A stretch of 60,000 bases of DNA, taken from contig NC_079883.1 in assembly GCF_029227915.1 (NCBI RefSeq), forward strand, positions 20,338,001 through 20,398,000. The letters run 5' to 3'. Below the pieces are notes generated by a model. The model was given only the letters and a program-made list of their open reading frames with translations, was not told the origin of the DNA and did no database searches. The position numbers and the translations under genes are program-made. Of the stretch, positions 1 to 12,121 are shown one piece after another; the first letter of the stretch is position 1, and each line of letters begins with the position of its first letter. This DNA comes from Hydractinia symbiolongicarpus. Lineage: Eukaryota; Cnidaria; Hydrozoa; Anthoathecata; Hydractiniidae.

Positions 1-180
1 CATGCACCAATACATCCAATGTTTCTTTATTGAGCTAGCAAGGTTGGTTGAGATCTCAAAAGGTTTTGTAACTAGAGGTATATTTTTCATGCGCTTGTGT
101 TTGAAACATTTGCTGGAAAATGTTAGTTTTAGAACATTGGCTTTAGAGGTCCAATCTTTAGAACATGTTAAAAACACTTA
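1..180. other. Unassigned sequence, open frame at window edge
   Basis: A frame on the plus strand stays open from the window start to a stop near 193. Its 63 residues resemble no family I know. There is no splice-site or codon-use signal that would make it a convincing exon. Confidence 0.2.
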
Positions 181-727
181 TGGGGGGGAGTAGCCTCAAA
201 ATTTAGATCAATAAATATTTGAATAAAAACACTTTTTTGCAATGCATATCAGGTAAGAAAATATTTCTATCGTGTTTTTAATAAAAATTTATGCTGTGTT
301 GCCATGAAAACGGCTAAAAATAGCGGATTTTCCTAAAATATGACTTTGAAAATATGACACAAGTTTGGCTGTGTAGCTACTGACACTACTCACAGCTCAT
401 AGCTTCCAAACTATGACTTAAAAACCCGTGAAAGCACATGAAATATTATTCATACGAACTCCCATGACGGGCGAGCGGTACAACTAAATTTCGACAAACA
501 ATCAAGGTATCAGGCAAGAAACCAGTACATTTAAGTTGTTGATAGGGGCGTTGTCAAGGGAAAAGGTATTCAGGAGATCTCACGAAAACTTAAAACCCGA
601 TAGATACTCAAAGGTTTTATTCTTTTTTAAAAGGTTTTGAGATTCGAAATCTCCATTAAATTCTGCATTAGACAGGGTAATAATATTTTTTTTATTATTT
701 TTTAATAATTTTGAGGCTACTTACCCC
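181..727. mobile_element. MITE with ~23-bp TIRs and TTA duplication (Harbinger-like)
   Basis: The left end reads GGGGAGTAGCCTCAAAATTT from about 185. The right end, read from 727 backward, is GGGGTAAGTAGCCTCAAAAT, so the termini are near-perfect inverted repeats. Both sides are bordered by TTA (178-180 and 728-730). G-rich ends with a TWA target duplication are typical of PIF/Harbinger elements. The 547-bp interior has no coding capacity, so this is a non-autonomous copy. Confidence 0.6.
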
Positions 728-1081
728 TTAACGTTAATATCTTTCACTTTAAATTAATGAAGCCATTACAGTGCACTTAAAACTTTGAGGCCAAATAACT
801 TGGAAACAAGGTGGTTACGTCAGTCTTTTTTCACCGCGTGAGTAACTAGGGTGCGCCTAGGACCAATTTGGGTAATTTTTCCAAACCTAACTCCCCAAAT
901 CCTTTTCGGAATGGACGGGTTAATGACGTCATCAAAAAACCTTTAAACCCCAATATCTCTGCAACCGTTTCCCAAAAGTACATGATTGATCAGCGCTTTA
1001 AGATCTACACAATACACGCAACGCGAAAACAAATTTTTTTTAGAAGATGGGTTGCTGACGAAATCGAAATTTTTATCCTGC

Positions 1082-1345
1082 CTCAGTGGATTTTTCCACG
1101 GCTTTATCGACTAGTCTCTTTACAACCTCGTCCCTAGGACTATTTGTTCTCAACGGCGCTACGCCTTCTGATAGTTCTAGCCAGGGCAAAAGGTGCTGGG
1201 GTCAAGCTTGGTCTCTTTAATAATAGCCGTCGTCTGTCTGCCTGTCCGCGAAGGCCGTGTCTCGTGGCGGAAACACGAAATTTTCATAACGCGCACCAAT
1301 ACCAAATGCGATATATTTTTCCGACTTTGTTTTCACCGCTCGCGC
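1082..1345 (+). mobile_element. Decayed Helitron ends, plus orientation
   Basis: Around 1085-1112 lies GTGGATTTTTCCAC followed by CGACTAGT, the 3' terminal hairpin plus CTAG end seen (inverted) in the arrays at 16.6 and 23 kb. At 1210 a new 5' end begins with TCTCTTTAATAATAGCCG, followed by the CTGTCTGCCTGTCCGCG block and a diverged ATGCGATATATTTTT segment, then is lost. These are old copies of the same mini-Helitron family, but on the opposite strand. Confidence 0.55.
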
Positions 1346-1909
1346 GTAGTATACTAATCACGACGCCTGATTCTTTAAAAAACAATCCAAGATTTTTGCG
1401 ACCAGAAAGAATCCAAGATCTCCCTTAAGAAACAATCAAAGATTTTCGCGGCTGAATGAACGAAGGCCATTTTGATTTAAAAAACGGTCGTGTATGGTCA
1501 GGCTATGAGGTTTGTTGGACTTTTTTATCTTCTGAGAGCTTTATATTTTTTGTAATATTTGTTTTCTGTTTCTTTTCATTAAATATATTGTCACGTTTTT
1601 TGGGCACATACAGATCTTAAACGCACCAGTTTTAGAATGTTTGGCTAGGAACGAAGATTTTGAAGGTTAGCTAGTTAGCTAGAGCCTCACTTATTTTTAT
1701 TCTGTTTGTTGTTAGAGCTTTTTATACTAGCCAACATTTATTTATATGTTGAGGCTGTGGCAGCTAGCTCCTTAAAAAGTGAAAGTATGAAATGCAGTTT
1801 GGTTACAACAATATTCTTAAGCAACAATCCTTATGCTTAATGCAGTTAGCTAGGTAGCTAGCTACATCTTTTACATATTTTACTGAAAACCTTTTCTCCA
1901 AATAAAACG
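1346..1909. other. Non-coding, nothing recognised
   Basis: AT-rich sequence with scattered GCTAGCTAG words and no convincing reading frame, RNA or element boundary. Confidence 0.4.
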
Positions 1910-2480
1910 GCTGAGCAATTGTTTTAGCTGCACGGGTAACGACAAGCTGTTCCCTGTGTTTTATTTAAACCAAAGTTGCAAGAAAGTTTTTTTTTTGGGA
2001 AAAGGTATTACGCCTATACGCCTGTTCAACTTAGCCCAGTGTTAACAACAGGTTGTTTTTTTTAAAAAGGCTGTTACGCCTATGGGCATGTGCGATGACC
2101 CGTACTAAGGGGTCAGCCCACTGTGAATTAATTTTAAACTTTCTTGGGATCACGCCTACGTAGGAATGTGCAACACTGCTTACCTGGACTAACCAGTCAG
2201 CCCTGTGTTAGCAATGGACTGTTTCTTGTGTTTTTATTTAAAAAGAGTCAGTGAGAAAGTTTTTTGTAAAAGGGTATTGTTCCTATACGCCTGTCCAACT
2301 TTGTTTAACTGTACTAAGCTCTTAGCCCGGTGTCACGAATAATTTTTTAACTTTTACAAAAACTTATTCCGCAAAATAAAATAATATTGATCGATTGTTT
2401 TTGCTATGACGCGGTTGTAAACTGTGTTTTTATTTCAGCCTTTGTTGCGGGAAAGTTATTTTTTGAAAAATATGTTGCAG
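1910..2480. repeat. Degenerate tandem repeat, about four units of 150-190 bp
   Basis: The block with GTGTTTTTATTTAAA, then an AGAAAGTTTTTT tract, then GTATTACGCCTATACGCCTG recurs about every 150-190 bp (starts near 1958, 2060, 2236 and 2430). Units are strongly diverged. A related single copy is present on the opposite strand at 30216-30297, so the unit is part of a dispersed repeat rather than a purely local satellite. Confidence 0.5.
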
Positions 2481-2984
2481 TCGCAACACTATAATGGTGT
2501 ATGCGCTTCACTTGATTTACGACATACTGTACACCTGTACTAAAGCGCTCCACCTGACTGTGTCGCACAGTTTGCAGTTCTTTTTAGGTGCTCCTTAGGG
2601 CGTTCAACAACAGTTACTTGTGGCTAATCCCGGCGTTTCGACGCCGGGTTTACCGTCTAGTAGAGATAGGGAAATGTATGTTCTAGCACAGGCACGCACG
2701 CGCAATGCCGTGATGTCACAGCAACCCCAGCAACCCAACGACAATTCCCTAATAGTCACCGCACCCATAGTGATCCACATAATTTAAGGACCTAGTACTC
2801 ACTACAGATGGCGTCATCAATGTAGAATAAGGGGTCCAATATTTTATAGCACAATTCCCTATAATCAACGCACATACAGGGGAAATTCCTATCATACAAA
2901 AATGAGTAAGGGGAAATAATCGCGTTAGTTTTGAGCAGAATGAAATTCTTTGACAAAACAAAAAATTGTATATAATAATTACGT
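2481..2984. other. Non-coding, probably degraded element flank
   Basis: No intact frame. Open frames on the minus strand (2749-3084) are shadows of the Polinton-like relic that follows on the plus strand. Confidence 0.35.
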
Positions 2985-4682
2985 GATATTGCAGAAGGTC
3001 GTGGATTAACAGGGTATTATAGACTACGTAAAGCTGAATTGATTGCCTTATTGGAGAATGTACCACAATACGTCCGGAGACCACCTAAAAGGATTCCAGT
3101 TAAACCAACATCGGAGGATGTACCGCAATACGCTTGGAGGCCACCTAAAAAGGTTCCAATTGAATCTATAATGCCAGAGACCATGGATATTTTTGAGAAA
3201 CAGAAGCCGTCGAAAAATTGATCCGTTGTAATAGATGGAATTAAGGACTTTTGTAACTGGCTTGTGGACGCTGTTCCGAAACCCATAAAAGAGGGGGCCA
3301 AGGGGACCTATGAGGCCTTCAAACGCAAGGTGATGGGGCTCTATGGTAGGGTAGCAAATACAAGACCTACACTGAAGATAATGAAGTCGAACAGGAGGCC
3401 GAGGAGGACTATCTACATGAACAGCCGGGACACGACTTCACACCCAGGAACATAAGCATGCTCTTCACAGGACTTTCCGGAGTTTCCGAATTCCCGGTAT
3501 AGGAGATGTTGACGTTGATGGGTATATCAGGATGGTGCGACCCAATGTGCGAACCTTGGTTGGGAGGCAGGTAGAAGATATGGGGTCAGCGAAGGTACAG
3601 CTTTCGCTATGGATTATGTGGAAGAGGAAGGGGAATCCGGGGGAGGCCAATGATGAGGAGTACATCGAGGTGAAAAAAGGTCTTTCATAGTAATATGGCC
3701 CCGGCATTCCAGGGTCACGACATAGATGATAGATGACATCCTATCCAGCATATTTGCTGAAATCAAAACAGGTGTGGAAAACCCTGCACTACCCCGGAGT
3801 GGTTTTACAATATTCCAAATCCTATACCTCGCGTAGACTTAGGGGTTCATCATATATACAGGCACCCTAATGGATAGCCTCCAAGAAAGCCATTAATAAC
3901 CCGAAAAATATTATAAGGAGTTTTCAAGTGGGGCATCATCGCCGGCCTACATGATGAGGAGATTAAAAGAGATCCACAAAGAATCAGCAAGCTAAGGCCC
4001 TATGTAGGCCACTATAATAGAGAGGGTATAGAGTTACCTACAAGTATCAAGGATATATCAAAGTTGGAGAATAACAATAAGGAGATTGCGGTAAAAGTTC
4101 TCTATATAACAGGGAAGAAGATCAATATCCTACGTAGATCGGTGTATAACAGACGTAAGAAGCAGGTGAACCTGCTTCTTATCGCCGATTATAGAAAGAC
4201 TCACTATACTGCCATCAAAATTCTGTGTAGGCTTCTGGGTAGTGATACCTCAAAAAATACTGCAAAAATGCACTTCTGCCTAAACTTTCCAACAGCCGAA
4301 TCGAAGGACAATCATTAAAGGTACTGCATCGATCATGGGACAGTCAAGATTACAATGCCGACAGAGGCCGAAAAATGGTTATATTAGAGGGATGGGCAGC
4401 AACAATTCAAGATACCCTTTGCCATCTATGCAGATTTCGAGATTCTATTGATACCTGTGGAGGACATACCACAGAGGCCACCCAGAAGGGCCGGAAATGA
4501 AAGCCGGTCAGGCCTGTAACCATACTACCAACGCCGGAGGCCATGGATAATTTGAAGAAACAGGAGCTGTCGAAAAATCGTCCGATTGTTAAGACCAAGA
4601 TGCCGGAATGGTACAACTGGGCAAGCACGGCTGGTGCACGTATAGTACCTTTGCCTATGGGAATGTACCGGATCCTCCAACA
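2985..4682 (+). pseudogene. Polinton/Maverick-like protein-primed DNA polymerase relic
   Basis: Several plus-strand frames together recall the long cnidarian proteins that carry a SAP/Rho-N-like start and a family-B DNA polymerase domain. In order: GLTGYYRLRKAELIALLE (about 3008-3060); proline-rich repeats VPQY..RPPK (3060-3160); a segment with VPKPIKEG (3270-3300); MGSAKVQLSLW (about 3578-3612); and a middle portion ending in YADFE at 4427-4441, where the first exonuclease motif (D-x-E) should be. Stops and frameshifts separate every block, and nothing downstream of the exonuclease motif is present. At 4445-4680 the sequence jumps back to a second copy of the N-terminal repeat region (MDNLKKQELSKNRP), so the copy is rearranged as well as dead. 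The family call is from memory of related proteins and no search was run. Confidence 0.6.
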
Positions 4683-4696
4683 GTATACAGGGGCTT

Positions 4697-4728
4697 TTTT
4701 TAGTTTTGTTTTGTTTTGTTTTGTTTTG
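4697..4728 (-). repeat. Simple-repeat 3' tail of the LINE
   Basis: Five or six TTTTG units on the plus strand correspond to a CAAAA tail on the element strand, the position expected for a target-primed reverse transcription tail. Confidence 0.75.
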
Positions 4729-4929
4729 TAAATTTATTTATAGTCGGTACATTATATACAAAGTTTCGTGAAAAAGAAAAATATATACATAGCTCTATAA
4801 AGTAGTGCTAATCAAAACCGACTAAAGTTAAAGTGCAAATAGAAATAATATTAAATAATATTAATTGAATGAGACAAAATATTTTTAAATTTTTATATAT
4901 ACAAAAAGAGTAAAATTTAACTAAAAGCG

Positions 4930-7914
4930 TATTTGGGACAATTCACATACCTCACAAAAAAAATTTACTTCCATTCCAACTTTTGATCGCATTTTTAAAA
5001 ATACTAAGAGACTCTGAGGATTTTAAGTGATTGGGTAATCCATTCCATATTTTTGGCCCCAGGGAAGAGAGACTTTTTGTTCCAAAACTAACGGTATCTA
5101 TTTGGGACTGTTAAATTATTAACATTTTGTGATCTCACTGGTCTACCACTCCCATGAAATTTAAAGATATCTTTTGTCGGATTGAGTTCGTGCAAAGTCT
5201 TATATATTTCTGTACATAATGTTTTAAGTCTATAGACTCTCATTTGGTATTTTCCTGCTTTCAAAAAGAGTTTGTCGTAAGTACTATCATTATCATTTAA
5301 TAAGAAACGCAAAGCTCTCTTTTGAATTTGTTCAATTCTCAACAAAGATTTATATGAAGAGAAATTCCATACTAAAGGGCAATAATTAAAGTTAGAGTAT
5401 ATAAAACTTTGTACCAGCGCTAATTTGGCTTTGTGAGATAAAAACGTGCTAAGTCTAAACAGTGCATTCAATTGTGCTGATGATTTTTTGATAAGTTTAG
5501 AAATGTGAGAGTCGAAATTCAAGCCATTATCAATGGTCACTCCTAGTAATTTAACTTCGCTTTCTGTTTTAATTAACTCGTTGCCAATTTTTACCACTAA
5601 ATCACAATTGTTACATTTATCTCTGGTGACAATGATTGATTGAAATTTTTTGGATTCGCCATCATTTTGTTATTTTTCAACCACATTAGTGCTATATTAG
5701 ATTCACATTCTAAAAGTTTAATTAAGTTTGAAATTGAGTTTGAGAAAGCAGAAAGGGAATTGTCATCAGCATAATTGTGTACACTGGCTTTTTTAATAAA
5801 ATAAATAAAGTCATTAATAAAAATGTTAAATAAAATAGGTCCTAAAATTGATCCTTGGGGTACTCCAGACAGAATTAATTGGAAAAGACTATGCTGATTA
5901 TTTATGCGGGTAGATTGCTCTCTGTCAGAAAGGTACGATAAAATTAAATTAGTAGGGCATCCTGGCTAAAGCCATAGGCATTTAATTTAGCAATAAGTAA
6001 ATCATGAGGCACGCAATCAAAAGCTTTAGATAGATCCATTAAAACTGCACCAACTACGTAATGTTTATCTAATTTTTGTTTCCATTCATGTTGTACATGT
6101 TGTGTGCCATATGATTTCCTATAGGCTGATAAAAATTCTGAAAGTTTTCTATCAATATAATCAACAATTTGAGATTTAATTATTCTCTCATAAAATTTTG
6201 AAAATATATTTAAAATGCTGACTGGTCTATAGTTGTTTACACATAACTTATCTTTCCCACCTTTATCAATAGGGGATACAGTAGCGTGTTTGCCTCTCCT
6301 CGGAAAAACAGAAAGACAAATACTGTTGTTATTGGCATTTGTTAAGACTTTTATCAAATAAGGTTTTGCTAACTTCGCCATTTTAGCTGTTATCTTGTCC
6401 TCTCCAGATGCCACACCTACTTTTAGATCCCCGAAAAGTTTAGAAACTTCATTTTCCGAGACTTCCTTAAAGTTAAACAACATTTCATTATTTTGATTAA
6501 TTAGTGAATTTTTAATTTCAAGAATACTAGGGTGATTGTTATATGTTTTTTTATAAGAATCTCTTTGAGATAACTTCATTTCTATTTTTAGATTGATAAT
6601 TTCGTAGCGACACATTGGTTTAACTCCACTAAATTTTTCAACTATGTGTATGTACGCTTCATTGAAAATTTCCGCTAATTCATTATCATCCGTTACTATA
6701 ATATCATCGTGAACAATCATGATTTCATTAGAGCTCTTACCTGATTTGTTAGTAAGGAAAGGTTTAACAGTGCTCCAAAATTTCTTATTTTGAATAATGC
6801 CACCCTCTATAATTCTATTAAAATGCTCTTTAATCGCCTGTCGTCTCATACTAACACACTTATTTCTTTGTTTTTTATATTTTGCCCTATTTTCATCTGT
6901 TCGGTTAAAATTGTTTTTAAGACGAGATTTTGTGTAAATTGCTTTTCGTAATTTTTTATTCATAAACGGGGCTTCGTTACCTCGAACTAATTTAATTTTT
7001 ATAGGTGCATGTTTATCAATTATATTTCGAAATTTCAGTACAAGGTTCTCATAACTTACATTTGGATCTGTGTTATCACGACAAAAATCTGTTCTCCTCA
7101 CTTCTTCAAAAAAACCTTGCTCATCAAATTTTTTAAAACACCTATACGATATCTCTTTCGATTTTAAACGTACTAACAAAGTCTTCATAAAAGTAGAAAT
7201 CATATGGTGGTGGTCACTAAGTCCAGTTTCAAAAGATTTAGAATTATGGAAACATGCATGTTTATTTGTTAAAAACACATCTATTCGTGATGCACGAGTA
7301 TTTGTGAAACATGTTTTTTGTTTTATTAAATTTTTTAAATTGTAGGTTTCGCAAAAAGTTGTAAAATTGTCAAAACCTGTCGAACTTGAGTCATCACAAT
7401 CAATATTTATATCGCCCATGACTACAACATTATCATAAGTTTTGAAAGCCAAATCAAGTTCTATCTCAATAAAAAAGTTGTTTAAGTAAGAAGATTCTGG
7501 TGGTCTATATACACTAAAAATGGCCCATTTTTTATTACTCACTGTAATCTCAGAACAAATAACTTCATTTTTCTTTGGCTCAAGGTTCGATAAATGCTTA
7601 CAAATCAGCCCTTTTTTGACGTATTCAATAAGTCCCCCTCCATTTTTATCCCTGTCTCTTCTGTTTCGTATTTCATAATTTTCAATATCAAATTGAGCAA
7701 GACGGAAATTCAAGGTTCAATTTAGTTTCTGATAAACAAAGTAAACTGGTGATATTTTAGTTACAACTTCGCGAACATCTACTATCTTGTTCCTTAAGCT
7801 ATTTAAGTTTAAATAGCAAAGCAAAGGATTATTCGGATGCTTAAGCCGCAAACGTTTAGCATTTTCTAAATCACATATTAGAAAAACTATCTTGCTCCTT
7901 TTTTGAGACATCAC
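4930..7914 (-). pseudogene. LINE ORF2, endonuclease and reverse transcriptase, frameshifted
   Basis: The endonuclease part (7914-6960) shows YLNLNSLRNKI, a GDINID motif, SRIDVFLTN and LSDHHHM, so the catalytic D and H blocks are still recognisable. The reverse transcriptase follows with YRPVSILNIFSKFYERI, LMDLSKAFDCVPHDLL, then, in another frame, SGVPQGSILGP and YADD (about 5763-5774). The C-terminal segment ends near 4930. Frame breaks lie near 7715-7740, 5945-5960 and 5640-5660. The APE-type endonuclease plus RT order identifies a non-LTR element. Codon spacing between motifs is otherwise normal, so this is a fairly young, recently broken copy. Confidence 0.85.
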
Positions 7915-7920
7915 TTAAAG

Positions 7921-8448
7921 TTACGGAACACCCCAAGAAACCGTGTTTACATATAAAAAATTATTTAAATAATTCAAAAAATTATTGGCTAAAAATACTT
8001 TCCCATTATCATTTAAGTGTAGACCATCTTTCCACAAGTTGAGCTCTTTAATCATTTCGTTGTTTACAAAAATATGGTCGTGTGCAATAGCTTTATCTTC
8101 TACGGCTCTATTCACTTTATTAATTTTCTCAAAATATACTCGCTTGCACCTGATGATACTTGATATAAAAACTTTTTCCACGACATGCTCTTTACATATA
8201 TCTGCTATGTTTACGATGTTATTAGCAATTTGTTCTTCAGTATTGTCGTTTTCGTCCATATTAAGTAGATCATTAATTCCTACGTGCAACACAACGATAT
8301 CGGGGCGATCTTCGATTAGGGTGGGAAGGGCATAATGGCTAAGATTCTTTACATTTGTAACTGAAAAACTTTTTATTCTATATGACCCACTTAAACCATC
8401 CTCACAAATAAATAAGTCCCTAAACCAATGTCTTAAAGAGACCCTCAA
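7921..8448 (-). pseudogene. LINE ORF1, SGNH/GDSL-esterase-like domain
   Basis: The 175-residue frame contains VVLHVGINDLLN (the G-x-N-D block III of SGNH hydrolases) and DGLHLNDNGK (the D-x-x-H block V). The block I serine motif is not present, consistent with 5' truncation of the copy. Esterase-type ORF1 proteins are known in CR1-group LINEs, where they are thought to act in RNP or membrane association. It ends just before the ORF2 start. Function in this copy is not expected. Confidence 0.7.
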
Positions 8449-8460
8449 AGAAACACTAAC

Positions 8461-9984
8461 CTATCTGAAAAAAAAACATCTGAAACATCCAACAAGCCTG
8501 CGATACTGTACAATCTAATCTGCAGAATACAAAACCTATTCCCTGGTACCTGTCAAATTTGCAATGAAAAATATTGTATAAGGCGGACAGACAAAACCTT
8601 TCTTGCATGTAAGGTTTGTGGACAAGAAGTTCACATAGAGTGTTTCGTTAATCTTTTTCCAGATGGTACTCCAAACTACAATCCTTACAACGTCCCGGGG
8701 ATCTACTATATCTGCGGAGCTTGTGAGCTTGAAGTTATTCCCCAAGAAGAAACGAACCCAACCTATCAAACACAAAACCTTCCGTCAGCCCCTGGGACAT
8801 TAACATCAACAGAGTGTCAACAAAATCTTTCACAGTCAGCTTCTTCAGAACCCCCTGTCACAGTAGTAGATGATATAGGTGAGCATGAAACAGAAACTGA
8901 AAGTCAGGCACCACTAATTCTGTCCAATAAAGACGAAGAAGATGACATCACCCTGCCAAAATCACAACCAGAAACCCACATTAGGGGAAGCCAACATTTG
9001 ACAACAGAGAACCCTGAATCACATGAAGATAGTCACAAACCAAAACCAACATGCAGATTCTACATTAAAGGAAAATACAAATTTGACAGAATTAAAGGTA
9101 AAGAATTCAAGTTCTTGCACTCATCACCATGTAAGCCCTTTTTAACTCATGGAACCAATGCAAGAAACGGATGCACTCTTGGCAATAAATGTACCTTCCT
9201 TCCACCCATTAATCTGCTCAACGTCACTCACAAAGAGAGAATGTTACAACCTAAAACGCAACAAAAGCCATATGAAAGGAACAAAAAGAATCAGACCATT
9301 AATGAGTACCGTGATCATCCTACCCAACCAAGCCCAAATGCTGCCTCAAACCACAAACACAGATTTTTTAGAATACATCCGCCACATGGAATACAGGCTT
9401 CTTGTGGCAATGGATACCAAAATCAAAGCCATGACTACCCAACAGGCCTACAATCCTCACCCAAACCAAAATCAAGTACCAATGCTCAATCAACACAACA
9501 TCCTTTCCTTCTTTCAACCACCAAAACCGCTAACCCACCTCATATTACTTCCACATCAACAAATAACAAACAACCAGATTTCAAAGAGGTACTGAACTCC
9601 TTCTCATATATTAACATACAAGGACTGAAACCAAAAACTGTTCAATCTAAAGTTTCATATATCTCTGACATACTTCATACCAAGAAGCAACTCTTTATTG
9701 GTCTTACAGAAACCTGGTTACACAACCATACAGATGCCGAACTACACATAAACGGTTACAAAATCTTTCGAACAGATAGCACTCGTAGAAAGACATCCCA
9801 ACATGGACGGTACTCAGCCATGTATGTAGCCATGTATGTTCGAAACGACCTAGCAGCCACCTTCAAACCAGTCCTAAACTACTCAGACAATGCAATACAG
9901 ATCATCGTCATCTTGTTAGAGCATGAGAACTTAGCCCTAGCTACTATATACCGGCAACCAGATGACCACCAAAACAACAGATGA
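8461..9984 (+). pseudogene. LINE ORF1/N-terminal region: PHD-like and CCCH-like fingers, start of endonuclease
   Basis: One frame is open from 8461 to 9984. It starts inside the protein, because the copy is 5' truncated. Residues at 8545-8725 have the spacing CQIC, then LACKVCGQEVHIEC, then CGAC, resembling a PHD/RING-type zinc finger. A second cluster at 9050-9215 reads CRFYIKGKYKF, then NGCTLGNKCTF, resembling a CCCH finger for RNA binding. A long polar N/Q/P/T-rich linker follows. FSYINIQGLKPKT at about 9601 starts the APE-type endonuclease, with TETWL as its second motif. The frame ends in the duplicated block at 9918. Confidence 0.75.
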
Positions 9985-10237
9985 ACCAGAAAACTACTCA
10001 CAAGCAATAAATGAGCTACATCAAGTACTGAACATCTCCCTATCTCCAGACATATTCATAATGGGTGACTTTAACCTAGAGCATGAGAACTTAGCCCTAG
10101 CTACTATATACCGACAACCAGATGACCACCAAAACAACAGATAAACCAGAAAACTACTCACAAGCAATAAATGAGCTACATCAAGTACTGAACATCTCCC
10201 TATCTCCAGACATATTCATAATGGGTGACTTCAACCT
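9918..10237 (+). repeat. 160-bp exact-period tandem duplication inside the LINE endonuclease
   Basis: GAGCATGAGAACTTAGCCCT occurs at about 9919 and again 160 bp later at about 10079. Everything between, including the MGDFN codons, is repeated almost identically. As 160 is not a multiple of three, the duplication shifts the frame and breaks the endonuclease. A second, 12-bp duplication (GCCATGTATGTA twice) lies just upstream at about 9818-9841. Confidence 0.9.
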
Positions 10238-11003
10238 ACCTCACACCAACTGGCCGGATTGCACCCCAAACCAAAATAGTAGCAGAGGTGAAAACGAATT
10301 GATCACCATCACAAACAACCTACTACTTGAACTAAGTCTCACCCAAATCATCCGCAAACCTACACACATAGCTGGAAACATACTTCCTTGTATTCACCAA
10401 CAACACCAACATCATTCACGATATCTCATTTATACCTACGCTCAGATCAATATCACACCACTGCTTCCTAGATATATCAACATCTTATGTACCCTCACAT
10501 CTCCCACAACAGACAATTCCTAGAGTCTTTTCACCCCCTTTCGATCTTCTAAATTACCAGAGTGTAAGTGTAAACTGGACTTGCATAACGGAAAAACTCC
10601 ATGCAGTCAACTGGGAGCGGGAATTCCAAGATCTTGATGTACCGGACATGCTAAATAGATTTTACAACATCTGCACTAAGAAACCAGAGACACATGTCCC
10701 ATCAAGAAAGATAGAACAAACCAACAGAAATAAAATTCCAAGAGAGAGAATGGCATTCATGAGACGAACCAGGATAAACAAACAACTAGTACGCGTTACA
10801 TCGCCACCACGTACTGATAGGCTCCAGGCAGAACTCATTCAGATTGAAAAGTCACTACAACTCTCATATAGAAATTCAACCATCGTGCAAGAAGAGAAAG
10901 CCAAAGAATCAATAAAGCGCAACCCCAAATTCTTCTTCTCCTACGCAAAAAAGTTCTCAAAAGTTAAATCCACTGTTGGTCCCCTAGTCGACGAGAGTGG
11001 GAA
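10238..11003 (+). pseudogene. LINE ORF2 linker, left part
   Basis: The frame resumes with GDFNLPHTNW, the core endonuclease motif, at about 10227-10256 and continues through a lysine-rich linker with SIKRNPKFFFSYAKKF (about 10905-10955), a block found before the RT in many LINEs. It ends where the foreign element starts at 11004. Confidence 0.75.
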
Positions 11004-12121
11004 CAGGGGCGGATCTAGGATTTTTTTCTGGTTAGGCAAAATTTCATAGATTTTTTGGCAAAGTAATGTCAAGGGTTGTGGTGTTGTACGAGGTAAATCG
11101 GCCGTTTTGTGTTTTTGCTGTAAAAGGAACTAAAATTTTCCCAAAAGTAAGGTTTTTAGTTATTAAGAATCCTTCTAGATTAGAAACGAAAGTTTCTTTA
11201 TAGCCAAACAAATAACAGTAACCCCCGTAGTTTTACCACTTTATCCTTGTTAAAACATGCGGATGGAAAATGCGTCTGGTTAGCAAATTCGATTTGAAAC
11301 AGGGTTAGCGTTTCCATAATTTCTTTGAATCACATATTGGTATTAAGTATCTTAGCATCTTTTTTCGTTTTGCGCACATAATACGAGTACAAGTAATAAG
11401 TTGGGGATTTGCTTCATTTCAAAACATGCAATAAGTCTAATAACTAACAATACAACAAAAAATTACATTACAAGACAATTTTAGGAATAGATAGTCAACA
11501 GTAGTGCAACGTAGAAATATTGTTTGGAAAATTATAGTCTGTGGTAACAACGTGCAAATGCACAAAGAAAACCAGCATATAAAAGAATGAAAGATTTCCA
11601 GTTAGACTTACAGTGTAAGATCGCAACATATAATAAACGTGTACAAAAAGTATATAGTAATCACCTCTTCATGAAGTTAATACAGTTTAGCATTAGGGTT
11701 ACTGGTGTAGTTTTGCACCAATTTCTATTAAGCATTAATTTTAATGCTATGAAATTCCCACAAGAGACAGGCAGTTTATTAAGCCAGAAAAGAGTTGGAA
11801 ATTAGAAAAATAACATCAAAACATTTAAGATGTCTCATATTATTTACCCTTACATGTCCCTGTCAACTATGTTTAAAAAATATTTTAATACTGTAAAATC
11901 TTTAAGAAAGTTTTAGTAACTATAAGCCAATTATGAAGATTCTCATATAAAAAGCAACATATATACAAATCCTACTCATATCCATAAGTTGACATGACAT
12001 TTTGTTAGTTTACAGTCTGTAACAGAACGTTTTTTAACATGCAATTCTTGTTTCGATCTGTATATGTTTTACGTGAAAATCATTTCTATGATTTACTTGA
12101 ATATTCACAAGTTATTTTGAT

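Larger units (their letters stand above)
4690..8455 (-). mobile_element. LINE retrotransposon (CR1/L2-like), minus strand, 5' truncated
   Basis: Read on the minus strand the element runs ORF1 (8448-7921), ORF2 (7914-about 4930), a short 3' UTR and a CAAAA-type simple tail (seen as TTTTG repeats at 4697-4728). The 5' end stops at about 8455, where an unrelated LINE begins in the opposite direction. Three frame breaks make ORF2 non-functional. The 3' end abuts the Polinton-like relic, suggesting insertion into or next to it. Confidence 0.85.

Noticed and set aside
843-1140. CCTAGGAC at both ends, suggesting a bounded element
   Set aside because: The two copies are direct, the core CCTAGG is self-complementary, and no further terminal symmetry exists.
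2749-3301. Minus-strand frames of 94 and 111 codons
   Set aside because: They overlap the Polinton-like relic, whose plus-strand reading carries recognisable protein motifs.
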